NCBI RefSeq assembly: GCF_019805165.1
Contig: NZ_RWIJ01000016.1
Span: 1 to 64,000, forward strand
Length of the DNA: 64,000 bases
Reading direction: 5' to 3'
Origin: Azospirillum sp. 412522
GTDB lineage: Bacteria; Pseudomonadota; Alphaproteobacteria; Azospirillales; Azospirillaceae
Numbering within the stretch: position 1 is the stretch's first letter; each line of letters opens with the position of its first letter. The position numbers and the translations under genes were made by a program. Shown one piece after another: positions 15,583 to 25,193 of this stretch. The notes under the pieces are model-generated. The model saw only the letters and a program-made list of their open reading frames with translations, had not been told where the DNA came from and made no database searches.

Positions 15583-18219
15583 ATGACGATCGACGCGCGC
15601 GACGACACCATAAAGTACGGACGCCCGACCGGCGACCCGCGCAGCCGCCGGTTGGGCGTCCGCGGCAAGCTTCTGCTCGCCTTCGCCGGCATGGCCGGCA
15701 TGACGGTCGCCGCCAGCATGGTCGGACTGACCTCCTTCTCCGCGGTGGAAAGGCCGCTGGCGCAGATCGTCGGCACCGGCCTGCCGGAGATGGAGCTGGC
15801 GAAGCGCCTGTCCGGGGAGAGCAGCGGCATCGCCGCCGCCGCCCCTGTTCTGGCCGCCGCCGAAAGCCAGAGCGAGCGCGAGCGCGTGTATGGCGAGATC
15901 ATGGGCAACGGCAAGGCGCTGGGCGGTCTGGTCGAGGAACTGGCGACCCGCCGGTCCGGCGATCCGCGGATCGGCGAGCTGCGCGGCAAGACCCAGGAGC
16001 TGATCGCGACGCTGGAGCGCGGCAATGCCTCGGCCACCCAGCGCCTGTCCGTCCGCGGCACGCGTGAGACGATGGCCGCCGATCTGGCGAAGTCCTACGA
16101 CGCGTTCCTCACCAACCTCGCCCCCTTGACCGAAAAGGCCGGTGCGACCCTGCGCGGCAAGGGCGAGACGCTGGACAGCAACACCGAGCGCGACATGAAC
16201 GGGCTGGGCGACGCCGTCCGCTCGCTCATCACCATGTACGAGGTGCGCGGCGACCTGGGGCTGGCGTCGGAATCGCTGACGCGCGCCGGCAGTGCCGAGA
16301 CCGCCTTCGCCGTCACCCAATTCCAGCAGAACTATCTGGAAGCGGCCGCCCGCATGGTCAGCGCCACCGCGCAGGTGGGGAGCCGGCTGGGCAAGGAGAC
16401 CACCGACGGGCTGGACGCCTTCTTCCTGCTGGGCGACGGTCCGACCGGCGTCTTCGACCTGCGCCGCAAGGCCCTGGAACTGCAGGCCGGCAGCGCGGAG
16501 CGCGACGCCCTGCGCCAGAAGACGACCGAGGTGCTGGCCGACGCCGCCCGCCGTCAGGCGGCTCTGCTGGACCAAATGGAATCGCCGCTGATGCGGCTGA
16601 AGGCCGAGATCAAGCTGGCGAGCGTCAATGTCCGGTCGCAGACCCGCGACTCGATGCAGGATCTGCTGGGCGACGGTCTGGCCCGCTTCCGCAGCTATCT
16701 GGAGCTGTCCACCTACGCCGCCGCCACCGTCGGCGCGCTGAACGAGGCGACCCAGGCGCCCAGCGCCGACCGGCTGGCGATGCTGGAAACCCGCTTCACC
16801 GCCGCCGCCAAGGCGATGGAGGAGCGGCTGAGGTCCCTCAAGGCCGCCGGCGACGTCGGTCTTCCGAAGCTGGCGGAGAGTGCCGAGGCGCTGGCCGGGT
16901 TCGGCAAGGGCGACAACAGCCTGTTCAAGCTGCGCCGCTCGGAACTCGACGCCTCTGCCGAGAACGAGAAGGTCCTGGCGGACAACCGCCAGATCGCCCG
17001 GCAGTTCGCCGGCATGGTCGACGGCCAGATCACCGCGATGAAGCAAGAGGCGGATGTTGCCGCCGCGGGGGCAACCGATGCGTTGTCGGCCGGCCGCAAG
17101 ATGCTGATCCTGTTCGCCGCCGCCAGCCTGATCGGTGCCGCCGCCCTGGCGTGGTTCGTGGTGGGCCGCAACATCGTCGCGCGCATCGGCCAGCTGTCCG
17201 ACGCCATGCGGGCGATCGCCGCCGGCAACCTGAACGCCCCGATCCCGGCCGCCGGCTCCGACGAGATCGGCGACATGACCCGCGCCCTGATGGTCTTCCG
17301 CGATACTGCCAACGAGGCGAACGCCGCCAATGCCCGGGCAGAGGCCGAACGCAGCCGCGCCGCCGGGGAACGCCGCCGCGCCATGGTCGAGATGGCGGAG
17401 AATTTCGAAAGCAGCGTCCGCGGCGTGCTGGACCGCGTCGCCCGTGCCGCCGGCGAGATGCAGGACATGGCGCAGCGCATGAGCCGCAACGCCGAAGCCA
17501 CCACCGGCGAAGCGGCGACCGCCGCCAGCACCTCCCAGCAGGCCGAAGGCAGCGTCAAGGCGGTTGCCGCCGCGACGGAGGAACTGTCGGCGTCGATCCA
17601 GGAGATCGGCAGCCAGGTCCATGCCTCCAGCCAGATCGCCCGCAAGGCCGCGACCGAGGCCGAACGCACCGACCGCACGGTGGAGGGGCTGTCGCAGTCC
17701 GCCAACAAGATCGGCGAGGTGGTGCAGCTCATCAACGACATCGCCAGCCAGACCAACCTGCTGGCGCTGAACGCCACCATCGAGGCGGCGCGGGCCGGCG
17801 AGGCCGGCAAGGGCTTCGCCGTCGTCGCCTCGGAGGTGAAGAGCCTCGCCAACCAGACCGGCAAGGCGACGGAGGAGATCTCCAGCCAGATCCAGGCGAT
17901 GCAGGCGGTGACCCAGGACGCGGTGGACGCCATCCGCTCGATCGCTGGCACCATCCGCGAGATCAACGAGATCGCCGCCACCGTCGCCGCGGCGGTCGAG
18001 CAGCAGAGCGCCGCCACCCGTGAGATCGCCCGCAACGTGGGCGAGGCGGCGGACGGCACGCAGCATGTCCGGCGCAACATCGATTCCGTGGCCCGCGCGG
18101 CCGCGGAATCCGGCGAATCCGCCACCCGCGTGCTGACGGCCTCTTCCACCGTTGCGGACGAGGTGCGCTCGCTGGGGTCGCAGGTCGACAGTCTGGTCAA
18201 CCGCATGCGGGCGGGCTGA
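15583..18219 (+). CDS. Methyl-accepting chemotaxis protein with large periplasmic domain
   Basis: This 878-residue receptor has a first membrane helix at about 29-51, an unusually long periplasmic helical sensor (about 52-505), a second helix at about 507-527, a HAMP domain to about 580 and a cytoplasmic signalling domain. The conserved hairpin tip reads ASQTNLLALNATIEAARAGE followed by GKGFAVVASEVKSLA (about 720-757). It should form trimers of dimers with CheA/CheW. The N-terminal sensor of over 450 residues is larger than the usual 150-300. The ATG at 15583 follows GGGGAGCAGGA. The ligand is unknown; no periplasmic binding-protein gene is adjacent. Confidence 0.92.
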   Translation: MTIDARDDTIKYGRPTGDPRSRRLGVRGKLLLAFAGMAGMTVAASMVGLTSFSAVERPLAQIVGTGLPEMELAKRLSGESSGIAAAAPVLAAAESQSERERVYGEIMGNGKALGGLVEELATRRSGDPRIGELRGKTQELIATLERGNASATQRLSVRGTRETMAADLAKSYDAFLTNLAPLTEKAGATLRGKGETLDSNTERDMNGLGDAVRSLITMYEVRGDLGLASESLTRAGSAETAFAVTQFQQNYLEAAARMVSATAQVGSRLGKETTDGLDAFFLLGDGPTGVFDLRRKALELQAGSAERDALRQKTTEVLADAARRQAALLDQMESPLMRLKAEIKLASVNVRSQTRDSMQDLLGDGLARFRSYLELSTYAAATVGALNEATQAPSADRLAMLETRFTAAAKAMEERLRSLKAAGDVGLPKLAESAEALAGFGKGDNSLFKLRRSELDASAENEKVLADNRQIARQFAGMVDGQITAMKQEADVAAAGATDALSAGRKMLILFAAASLIGAAALAWFVVGRNIVARIGQLSDAMRAIAAGNLNAPIPAAGSDEIGDMTRALMVFRDTANEANAANARAEAERSRAAGERRRAMVEMAENFESSVRGVLDRVARAAGEMQDMAQRMSRNAEATTGEAATAASTSQQAEGSVKAVAAATEELSASIQEIGSQVHASSQIARKAATEAERTDRTVEGLSQSANKIGEVVQLINDIASQTNLLALNATIEAARAGEAGKGFAVVASEVKSLANQTGKATEEISSQIQAMQAVTQDAVDAIRSIAGTIREINEIAATVAAAVEQQSAATREIARNVGEAADGTQHVRRNIDSVARAAAESGESATRVLTASSTVADEVRSLGSQVDSLVNRMRAG

Positions 18220-18248
18220 TCGCCCTTCACCAGCAGAATTCCGAAAGA

Positions 18249-18284
18249 AAAAGCCCCTCCCCCATCGTCGGGGGAGGGGCTTTT
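18249..18284. terminator. Bidirectional rho-independent terminator after the chemoreceptor
   Basis: A 15-bp stem (AAAAGCCCCTCCCCC and complement) with a 6-base loop is flanked by A-tracts on the left and TTTTCTC on the right. It lies between the chemoreceptor stop and the convergent small peptide gene and can serve both. Confidence 0.85.
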
Positions 18285-18306
18285 CTCATGCCAAGACCGT
18301 CGCCTG

Positions 18307-18498
18307 TCAGCGCCGCGTTTCGACCGTAATCGGCCGCCAGATCACCGCGGCGCCGGCACCGGCGCCGCAGGCGCCGCCGCAGAATTCCTCATGAGTATCG
18401 GTGGCGCCGCCCTGGGTGCTGGGAGTGCGCCGGGTCCCGGTCGTGACCCGCTCCTGTTGCGGTTGGGCCATCTGCTGCTGTTGTGACTGAGTGGTCAT
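18307..18498 (-). CDS. Small Gln-rich peptide with Cys/Gly-rich C-terminal segment
   Basis: This encodes a predicted 63-residue peptide with a strong ribosome site (GAGAGGAG, 8 bases before ATG). The first half is Gln/Thr-rich and hydrophilic (SQQQQMAQPQQ). The second half contains an acidic pair and then FCGGACGAGAGAAVIW, with C40 and C44. The layout of hydrophilic leader plus short Cys/Gly core recalls ribosomally made peptide precursors, but no modifying enzyme or exporter is adjacent and I recognise no family. It has its own flanking terminators at 18249-18284 and 18692-18727, so it is probably a separate transcript. Confidence 0.55.
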   Translation of the reverse strand: MTTQSQQQQMAQPQQERVTTGTRRTPSTQGGATDTHEEFCGGACGAGAGAAVIWRPITVETRR

Positions 18499-18691
18499 AC
18501 CATTTCTCCTCTCGGGGAGGCATGAGGTATCAAAATACTCATCGAGGTTCAACTGGGATTTTAGGCCGATATGTCGTGACTTATTTTGGCGAAACACCGC
18601 AAAACTGCCGTTTGTTTTGCAGCGCCGAAGAGTTGGGCGTGCAGCGCACAAGAAGAGGGCAAGACGGACCAAGCCATTTGACCGCAAACAT

Positions 18692-18727
18692 AAAACGCCC
18701 TTCCTCGCGGCGGAGGAAGGGCGTTTT
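18692..18727. terminator. Rho-independent terminator of ppc
   Basis: A 15-bp stem (AAAACGCCCTTCCTC and complement) with a short GC loop and T-run on both sides lies about 50 bases after the ppc stop. It separates ppc from the small peptide gene that follows on the same strand. Confidence 0.85.
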
Positions 18728-18777
18728 TAGGGGCGCCGGTGCGGCGGAATGACGCCCGGCGCTGCGCTGCGGCGTGG

Positions 18778-21549
18778 TCAGCCGCTGTTGCGCAGGCCGG
18801 CGGCGATGCCGTTGATGGTCAGGTGGATGCCGCGGGCGATCTGCTCGCCGCTGTCGCTGGTGCGGTGGCGCTTCAGCAGTTCGACCTGGACATGGTTCAG
18901 CGGGTCCAGGTAGGGGAAGCGGTTGCGGATCGACCGCGCCAGCAGCGGGTTCTTCTCCAGAAGGGCCGACTGTTCGGTGATCGCCAGCAGGGCGTCGATG
19001 CTGTCCTGCCACTCCGCCCGGATGCGGGAGAAGATGGCGTCGCGCAGCGCCGGGTCCGACACCAGCCCGGCATAGCGCGAGGCGATGGCGATGTTCGACT
19101 TGGACAGCACCATGTCCATGTTGGACAGCAGCGTGCTGAAGAAGCCCCAGTCGCGGTGCATGGCGCGCAGCCGCCCCATCCCGTCGGGATGCTGGGCGAG
19201 ATAGGCCTTCACCGCCGACCCGAAGCCGAACCAGCCCGGCAGCATCAGGCGGCACTGCGCCCAGCTGAACACCCAGGGAATGGCGCGCAGATCCTCGATG
19301 CTGGTCGATTTCTTGCGCGAGGCCGGGCGGCTGCCGATGTTGAGGTTGGCGATCTCGCCGATCACCGTCGATTCCCAGAAATACTTCTCGAAGCCCTCGG
19401 TCTCGTAGACCAGCCCGCGATAGGCCTTGAAGGCGTGTTCCGACAGCTCCTCCATGGTTTCGAGGAACAGGTCGGTGCAGGGGGCGGCCGATTCCGGATG
19501 CAGGAGCGTGGCTTCCAGCGTCGCCGCGGCAAGCGTCTCCAGGTTGCGGCGGCCGACCTCCGGGTTGGAATATTTGCCGGCGATGACCTCGCCCTGTTCG
19601 GTGATGCGGATGGCGCCCTGCACGGCGCCGGCCGGCTGGGCCAGGATCGCCTGATAGCTGGGACCGCCGCCGCGGCCGACCGAACCGCCGCGGCCATGGA
19701 ACAGCCGCAGCCGCACGCCATGCTTGGCGAACACCTCGACCAGCGCGATCTCGGCCTTGTACAGCTCCCAGCCGGAGGTGAGGAACCCGCCGTCCTTGTT
19801 GCTGTCCGAATAGCCGAGCATCACCTCCTGCAGGTTGCCGCGGCTTTCCAGGAAGCGCCGGTAGGTCGGGATCGACAGCAGCCGGTCCATGGTGGCGGCA
19901 CAGTTGCGCAAGTCGCCGATGGTCTCGAACAGCGGGGCGATGTTCAGATCGAGCGCCTTGTCCTTCGGCCGCAGCAACCCGGCTTCCTTCAGCAGAACGG
20001 CGACCTCCAGGATGTCCGACACGCCGTCGGTCTTGGAGATGACGCAGTTCACCAGCGCGTCCGAGCCGAAGCGGGCGCGGCAGTCGGCGGCGGTGCGCAG
20101 GATGTCCAGCTCGGAGCTGGTCTCTTCCGAGTAACCGGCATAGCTGGAGGCCAGCGGGCGGTTGGTCTCCAGTTCACGGACCAGCAGCTCGATCCGCTCG
20201 TCCTCCGACAGCGCCGCGTAATCGACGCCGGCGTCGGCGAAGGACAGGAGTTCCGCCACCGAACGTTCATGCACGTCGGAGTTCTGGCGCAGGTCGATGC
20301 TGGCGAGATGGAAGCCGAACAGGTCGACGGCGCGGCGCAGGTGGCGCAGCCGGCCCTTGGCGAGCGCCGCCGAGCCGTTGACGGTCAGCGAGCGGTCGAT
20401 GATGTCGAGGTCGGCGCCGAATTCCGCCGGGGTCAGGTACGGCGGCGCCTCGCCCACCGCATGCAGCGGCGCCTCCAGCCCGTCGAGCGTGCGCATCGTC
20501 GCGGCCAGCCGGGCATAGATGCCGGAGATGGCGCGGCGGTACGGCTCCAGCTTGCGGTGCGGCGACGGGTCGGGCGAGCGTTCGGCGAGCTGGCGCAGCG
20601 GCTCCGACACGTCGATGACGCGGGTGCTCAGCGACAGCTCGGCACCCAGCGTGTGCAGCTCGTCCAGATAGAACTGCAGGGCGCGGGTGCTCTGCATCCG
20701 CATCGCCTGACGCAGCACGGGAGCGGTGACGAAGGGGTTGCCGTCGCGGTCACCGCCGATCCAGCTGCCCATGCGTAGGAAGGACGGCAGTTCCGTCGTC
20801 GCCCAGGACGGATCCATCCGCTTCAGATGGTCCTCGAGCTGCGCATAGAAGCGCGGCATCTCGCGCAGGAAGGTATAGTCGTAGAAGGTCAGGCCGTTGG
20901 CCACCTCGTCCGTCACCGCCAGCTTGGTGGCGCGCAGGATCGCGGTCTGCCACAGGGTCAGCACGGCGCGCTGGAGCGATTCGAGGTTGGTCTCCTCCTC
21001 CTCCGGCGTCATTGGCCCGTGGTCGCGCTCGGCCAGCAGCCTGGCGACCTCCATCTGTACGGTCAGGATGCTCTTGCGCTGCACCTCGGTCGGGTGGGCG
21101 GTCAGCACCGGGCTGACCAGCGCCCCGTCGAAGAATTCCTTGAACTGCTGGGTGGTGACACCGGCCTTCGTCGCCTCGTCCAGCGCATGGGCCATGGTGC
21201 CTTCGCGCGGCGCCGACCCGGCCAGCGTGTGGGCGCGGGTGCGGCGGATGTGGTGCTGGTCCTCGGCGATGTTGGCGAGGTGCGAGAAGAAGCTGTAGGC
21301 CCGCACCACCCGCGCCGTCTGCGGCGGCGACAGGCTGTTCAGGATCGCCTCCAGCTCCTTGCGGGCGCCCTGGTCCTCCTCGCGATGGAAACGGATGGAG
21401 GTCTGGCGGATGCGTTCGACGATGTCGAACACCGCCTCCCCTTCCTGGCTGCGGACGGTGTCGCCCAGGATTCGCCCCAGCAGGCGGATGTCTTCGCGGA
21501 GCGGCTGGTCCTTCGTCTCGGAACTTTCCTGCAGCAGGATGGCGGACAT
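18778..21549 (-). CDS. ppc: Phosphoenolpyruvate carboxylase
   Basis: This 923-residue enzyme adds bicarbonate to PEP to make oxaloacetate, refilling the TCA cycle. The catalytic histidine H152 is in VLTAHPTEVQRKS. The GYSDSNKDGG motif (K about 585) and the mobile-loop motif FHGRGGSVGRGGGP (about 616-630) are intact, and the C-terminal QNTG is replaced by the close RNSG, which is seen in some alphaproteobacterial enzymes. The start MSAILLQESS at 21549 is chosen; 34 upstream in-frame residues are unlike the family. Monocistronic with a strong terminator. Presence of ppc suggests a main chromosome or chromid. Confidence 0.96.
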   Translation of the reverse strand: MSAILLQESSETKDQPLREDIRLLGRILGDTVRSQEGEAVFDIVERIRQTSIRFHREEDQGARKELEAILNSLSPPQTARVVRAYSFFSHLANIAEDQHHIRRTRAHTLAGSAPREGTMAHALDEATKAGVTTQQFKEFFDGALVSPVLTAHPTEVQRKSILTVQMEVARLLAERDHGPMTPEEEETNLESLQRAVLTLWQTAILRATKLAVTDEVANGLTFYDYTFLREMPRFYAQLEDHLKRMDPSWATTELPSFLRMGSWIGGDRDGNPFVTAPVLRQAMRMQSTRALQFYLDELHTLGAELSLSTRVIDVSEPLRQLAERSPDPSPHRKLEPYRRAISGIYARLAATMRTLDGLEAPLHAVGEAPPYLTPAEFGADLDIIDRSLTVNGSAALAKGRLRHLRRAVDLFGFHLASIDLRQNSDVHERSVAELLSFADAGVDYAALSEDERIELLVRELETNRPLASSYAGYSEETSSELDILRTAADCRARFGSDALVNCVISKTDGVSDILEVAVLLKEAGLLRPKDKALDLNIAPLFETIGDLRNCAATMDRLLSIPTYRRFLESRGNLQEVMLGYSDSNKDGGFLTSGWELYKAEIALVEVFAKHGVRLRLFHGRGGSVGRGGGPSYQAILAQPAGAVQGAIRITEQGEVIAGKYSNPEVGRRNLETLAAATLEATLLHPESAAPCTDLFLETMEELSEHAFKAYRGLVYETEGFEKYFWESTVIGEIANLNIGSRPASRKKSTSIEDLRAIPWVFSWAQCRLMLPGWFGFGSAVKAYLAQHPDGMGRLRAMHRDWGFFSTLLSNMDMVLSKSNIAIASRYAGLVSDPALRDAIFSRIRAEWQDSIDALLAITEQSALLEKNPLLARSIRNRFPYLDPLNHVQVELLKRHRTSDSGEQIARGIHLTINGIAAGLRNSG

Positions 21550-21802
21550 GGGCGGCGGTTTCCTGGTCGAGGATGGACGGATACGGATCGATGCGCGGAC
21601 GGCGATGATCAATTTCCGGGCAGCACAATCCTCTGCACGCGAAGTGGTCACACCATCGGCGACAGCATGCCGATTCTGTCAGAAGTTTCAACCGTCCGTG
21701 TGCTGGTGCGAAATGATTTCCATAAGTCGCAGCGCTGAGAAATGCGACGTCGCATAGAAGGCTCGGCTCTTCTGGGCAAAACCCCGAAACGCCCAGGCTC
21801 GG

Positions 21803-21816
21803 CACTACCATACAAG
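21803..21816 (+). promoter_or_regulatory. Putative GntR operator A (ABC importer)
   Basis: ACTACCATACAAG within CACTACCATACAAG, 33 bases upstream of a second copy and about 160 bases before the importer start. The same 10-mer precedes the gntR and uxuB genes of this island. Confidence 0.6.
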
Positions 21817-21835
21817 TTTCGGCTTGCGGACCGTC

Positions 21836-21849
21836 TACTACCATACTAG
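21836..21849 (+). promoter_or_regulatory. Putative GntR operator B (ABC importer promoter)
   Basis: TACTACCATACTAG falls between a possible -35 (TTGCGG, 21824-21829) and -10 (TAGCAT, 21847-21852) separated by 17 bases, a position suited to repression of the importer operon. The gap 21550-21976 holds no gene. Confidence 0.6.
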
Positions 21850-21976
21850 CATTCGGACGGGTTACGGACCATCAGCACAATCCACGATCTCAGCCGCGAT
21901 TCGGCCGGGCCATTTGCGCCGGCCGCTTTCGGCATGCCGGCCATACCTGAAAAAGCCTGAAACGGGAGGGAACCCT

Positions 21977-23167
21977 ATGATCGACCATGGAATTTCGAGA
22001 CGCGGCTTTCTTGCGGCATCCGCCGGAACCGCCGGGTTGCTGGCGACCGGCCGGCCGGTGTTCGCGGCCCTGCAGAAACCGGCGAGCCCGGTCACGCTGA
22101 ACGTGGTGGACGTCGCCGGCAATCTGGCGCTGACCCAGAAGGCGATCGAGAACTACCGCAAGGCCAAGCCCGACTGGGCCTCGCGCATCGTCTTCTCCAA
22201 GGCCCCGGCGCCGGAGCTTCCCGGCAAGCTGAAGGCGCAGCAGGACGCTAACCGGGTCGACATCGATCTGGTGCTGACCGGCACCGACGTGCTGTCGGCC
22301 GGCATCGACCAGAAGCTGTGGGTCAACCTGCTGCCGGAGCGCGCCGGCGACCTGCCGAAGCTGTCCGACATCTATCTGGAGCCGGCCGCCCGCATGCAGG
22401 GTCTCGCCGAGGGCCAGGGCGTGGTCGTCACCTACTATCCCTCCGGCCCGCTGTTCGAATACGCGCCGGAACGGGTGAAGCAGGTGCCGAAGACCGCGGC
22501 GGAGCTGCTGGCCTGGGCCAAGGCCAACCCGAAGCGCTTCGCCTATGCCCGCCCGGCCAATTCGGGTCCGGGCCGCACCTTCCTGATGGGGCTGCCCTAC
22601 ATCCTGGGCGACAAGGATCCCAAGGATCCGGTCAACGGCTGGGAGAAGACCTGGGCCTATCTGCGCGAGCTGGGCGAGACCATCGAGGCCTATCCGGCCG
22701 GCACGACGCCGACCATGAAGGCGCTGGGCGAGGGGTCGCTCGACATCATCGTGTCGACCACCGGCTGGGACATCAACCCCCGGGTGCTCGGCGTGGTGCC
22801 GAAGTCGGCCGAGGTCTTCGCGGTGGAGAATTTCCGCTGGGTCGCCGACGCCCATTACATGTGCATCCCCAAGGGCGTGTCGGCGGAGAAGATGGCCGTC
22901 CTCCTGGACCTGATGAACCATCTGCTGACCCCGGCGCAGCAAGCCTACACCTATGACGAGGGTTATTTCTATCCCGGCCCTGCGGTGAAGGGCGTGACGC
23001 TGGCGATGGCGCCGAAGGAAAGCCAGGACGCCATCGCCGAGTATGGCCGCCCGTCCTACGACAAGCTGATCGCCGACAACCCCATCGAGCTTCCGCTCGC
23101 CGCCGACAAGCTGGTGCAGGCCTTCCGCCGCTGGGACGAGGAGATCGGCGGACGCAAGGGCAAGTAA
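21977..23167 (+). CDS. ABC transporter substrate-binding protein (family 1), Tat-exported
   Basis: This is a 396-residue periplasmic binding protein. The N-terminus has a twin-arginine signal, SRRGFLAASAGTAGLLATG (residues 7-25), ending near VFA-A. The mature part begins VTLNVVDVAGNLALTQKAIENYRKA, like family-1 extracellular solute-binding proteins, with WAKANPKRFAYARPANSGPG in the middle. It starts an operon with an ATPase and two permeases. The ribosome site GGGAGGGAA precedes the ATG. Operators A and B upstream tie it to the sugar-acid island, so a hexonate or uronate ligand is inferred, although polyamine- or thiamine-type relatives share this fold. Confidence 0.9.
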   Translation: MIDHGISRRGFLAASAGTAGLLATGRPVFAALQKPASPVTLNVVDVAGNLALTQKAIENYRKAKPDWASRIVFSKAPAPELPGKLKAQQDANRVDIDLVLTGTDVLSAGIDQKLWVNLLPERAGDLPKLSDIYLEPAARMQGLAEGQGVVVTYYPSGPLFEYAPERVKQVPKTAAELLAWAKANPKRFAYARPANSGPGRTFLMGLPYILGDKDPKDPVNGWEKTWAYLRELGETIEAYPAGTTPTMKALGEGSLDIIVSTTGWDINPRVLGVVPKSAEVFAVENFRWVADAHYMCIPKGVSAEKMAVLLDLMNHLLTPAQQAYTYDEGYFYPGPAVKGVTLAMAPKESQDAIAEYGRPSYDKLIADNPIELPLAADKLVQAFRRWDEEIGGRKGK

Positions 23168-23215
23168 CCGCATCCAAGCTGACGAAAGCGCCTCTTCCAG
23201 CCACAGGACACCGGA

Positions 23216-24283
23216 ATGACCGTCGGATCCACCACCTTCAAGCAACTGCATCTTCAGGGAGTGAGGCGGGAATTCGACGCCTTCACGGCGCTGAAGGGGC
23301 TGGACCTGACCGTCGAGCGGGGCGAGTTCATCGCCCTGCTCGGCCCGTCCGGTTGCGGCAAGACCACCGCGCTGAACTGCATCGCCGGCCTGCTGCCGGT
23401 CAGCGGCGGGCGCATCATGCTGGACGACCGGCGGGTCGACGTGCTGCGGCCGGAAGAGCGCGGTTTCGGCATGGTCTTCCAGAATTACGCCCTGTTCCCG
23501 CACATGACCGTGCGCAAGAACATCGGCTTCGGCCTGCGCATGCGCGGCGTGCCGAAGCCGGAGCTGGAAAAACGGGTGGACGCCGCCCTGGCGGCGGTGC
23601 GCCTGGAATCGCAGGCGGAGAAGCTGCCCGGCCAATTGTCCGGTGGCCAGCAGCAGCGCGTCGCCATCGCCCGCGCCATCGTGGTGGAGCCGCCGCTGGT
23701 GCTGATGGACGAGCCGCTGTCAAACCTGGACGCCAAGCTGCGGCTGGAGATGCGCCAGGAAATCCGCCGCATCCACCAGTCGCTCGGCTCCACCACCATC
23801 TATGTCACCCACGACCAGGAGGAGGCGCTTTCCCTCGCCGACCGCATCGTCGTGCTGCGCGACGGCGCCATCCGGCAGGTCGGCACCCCGGCGGAACTCT
23901 ACGCCCTGCCGGCCCATCTCGACGTCGCAGACTTCATGGGCTTCCGCAATCGTGTGAACGGGGAACTCGTCGGGATGGAGGGCGAGGATGCCCTGCTCGA
24001 CATCGAGGGCACGGTGATCCGGGGCCGGATGCGTGCGGCATCCGCGGGCAAGGCGGCCGTCGCGGCGATCCGACCCGACGATCTCGAGCCGACCGGCACC
24101 GATACCGGCATCCCGGTGCGGGTGGAGGCGGTGGAATATCGCGGACGCGGTTTCCACGGCGTCGGCGTCACCCCGTCGGGAACCGAGCTGCATTTCTCCT
24201 CCCCCCATCCGCTGGAACGGGGCACCGCCATCCGGCTCGGCGCCGACGCCGGCCGGGTGCTGGTGTTCGGAGACGCGCGATGA
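23216..24283 (+). CDS. ABC transporter ATP-binding protein (MalK/PotA type)
   Basis: This 355-residue ATPase has Walker A GPSGCGKT at 43-50, the Q-loop VFQNYALFPHMTV, signature LSGGQQQRVAIARA near 141-154 and Walker B LVLMDEPLSNLDA near 160-172. A TOBE domain occupies the last 100 residues, typical of importers. It lies 48 bases after the binding protein, and its stop overlaps the next start by four bases, so the two proteins are made together. It would power the two permeases downstream. Confidence 0.94.
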   Translation: MTVGSTTFKQLHLQGVRREFDAFTALKGLDLTVERGEFIALLGPSGCGKTTALNCIAGLLPVSGGRIMLDDRRVDVLRPEERGFGMVFQNYALFPHMTVRKNIGFGLRMRGVPKPELEKRVDAALAAVRLESQAEKLPGQLSGGQQQRVAIARAIVVEPPLVLMDEPLSNLDAKLRLEMRQEIRRIHQSLGSTTIYVTHDQEEALSLADRIVVLRDGAIRQVGTPAELYALPAHLDVADFMGFRNRVNGELVGMEGEDALLDIEGTVIRGRMRAASAGKAAVAAIRPDDLEPTGTDTGIPVRVEAVEYRGRGFHGVGVTPSGTELHFSSPHPLERGTAIRLGADAGRVLVFGDAR

Positions 24284-25182
24284 GCACCGTCATGGAAGGC
24301 CGCGCCGAGGGACCGACCCTGCGCCAGCGGCTGGCCGCCCGCGGCATCGACGGCGCGACCCTGCTGGTGCTGCCCTGCGTGGCCCTGATCCTGGGGCTGT
24401 TCATCTACCCGTTCCTCTACGGGCTGATGCTGTCCTTCGAGCCCAAGGACGGGTCGCTGTTCGGCAATTACGCCAGGTTCTTCAGCGACCCGTTCCTCTA
24501 CGGCACCATCTTCAAGACGCTGCGGCTGGCCTTCCCGGTGACGCTGCTGAACCTGCTGATCGCGATCCCCATCGCCTTCCGGGTCAGGCTGCTGCGGCGC
24601 CAGCGACTGCTGACCACCCTGCTGGTGCTGCCGATCACGCTCGGCACCGTGCTGGTCGCCGAAGGCATGCTGTTCTATTTCGGCCCGCAGGGCTGGTTCA
24701 ACCGCGCGCTGATGGCGGTCGGCCTGCTGTCCACCCCGGTTTCGGTGCTGAACGGCTATTGGGGCGTCTTCATCTCGCTGGTGCTGACCGGCTTCCCCTT
24801 CACCTTCCTGCTGACGCTGTCCTACGTCACGGGCATCGACCCGTCGCTGGAGAATGCGGCGGCGACGCTCGGCGCCGGTCCGGCCGCCCGTTTCCGCGAG
24901 GTGTTCCTGCCGCTGCTGGTGCCCGGTCTCGCCATCACCTTCTGCCTGTCCTTCGTCCAGGCCTATTCTGTGCTGCCGTCTGCGGTGCTGGTCGGCGATC
25001 CGGCCAACGCCACCCGCGTCATCTCGATCGCCGCCTATCAGGCCGCGTTCGAGGAGTACGACTACTCCATGGCTTCGGCCATCGCGATGATCATGGGGGC
25101 GGTCCAATTGCTGGTGGTCGTGGCGGTGCTGGGCTGCCGGTCACTGTTCTACCGCGGCCCCGCCGCGGGCGCCAAAGGCTAG
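24280..25182 (+). CDS. ABC transporter permease
   Basis: This is a 300-residue inner-membrane permease with six predicted helices. The cytoplasmic EAA loop reads ENAAATLGAGPAARFREVFLPLLVPG. The start ATG overlaps the ATPase stop (ATGA). It pairs with the next permease as a heterodimer, a usual arrangement for PotB/PotC-like importers. Confidence 0.93.
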   Translation: MSTVMEGRAEGPTLRQRLAARGIDGATLLVLPCVALILGLFIYPFLYGLMLSFEPKDGSLFGNYARFFSDPFLYGTIFKTLRLAFPVTLLNLLIAIPIAFRVRLLRRQRLLTTLLVLPITLGTVLVAEGMLFYFGPQGWFNRALMAVGLLSTPVSVLNGYWGVFISLVLTGFPFTFLLTLSYVTGIDPSLENAAATLGAGPAARFREVFLPLLVPGLAITFCLSFVQAYSVLPSAVLVGDPANATRVISIAAYQAAFEEYDYSMASAIAMIMGAVQLLVVVAVLGCRSLFYRGPAAGAKG

Positions 25183-25193
25183 GAGAGGCGGCA

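Noticed and set aside
15376..18066. A minus-strand open frame of about 900 codons opposite the chemoreceptor
   Set aside because: It mirrors the biased codon use of the receptor and has no recognisable domain; the plus-strand receptor is complete.
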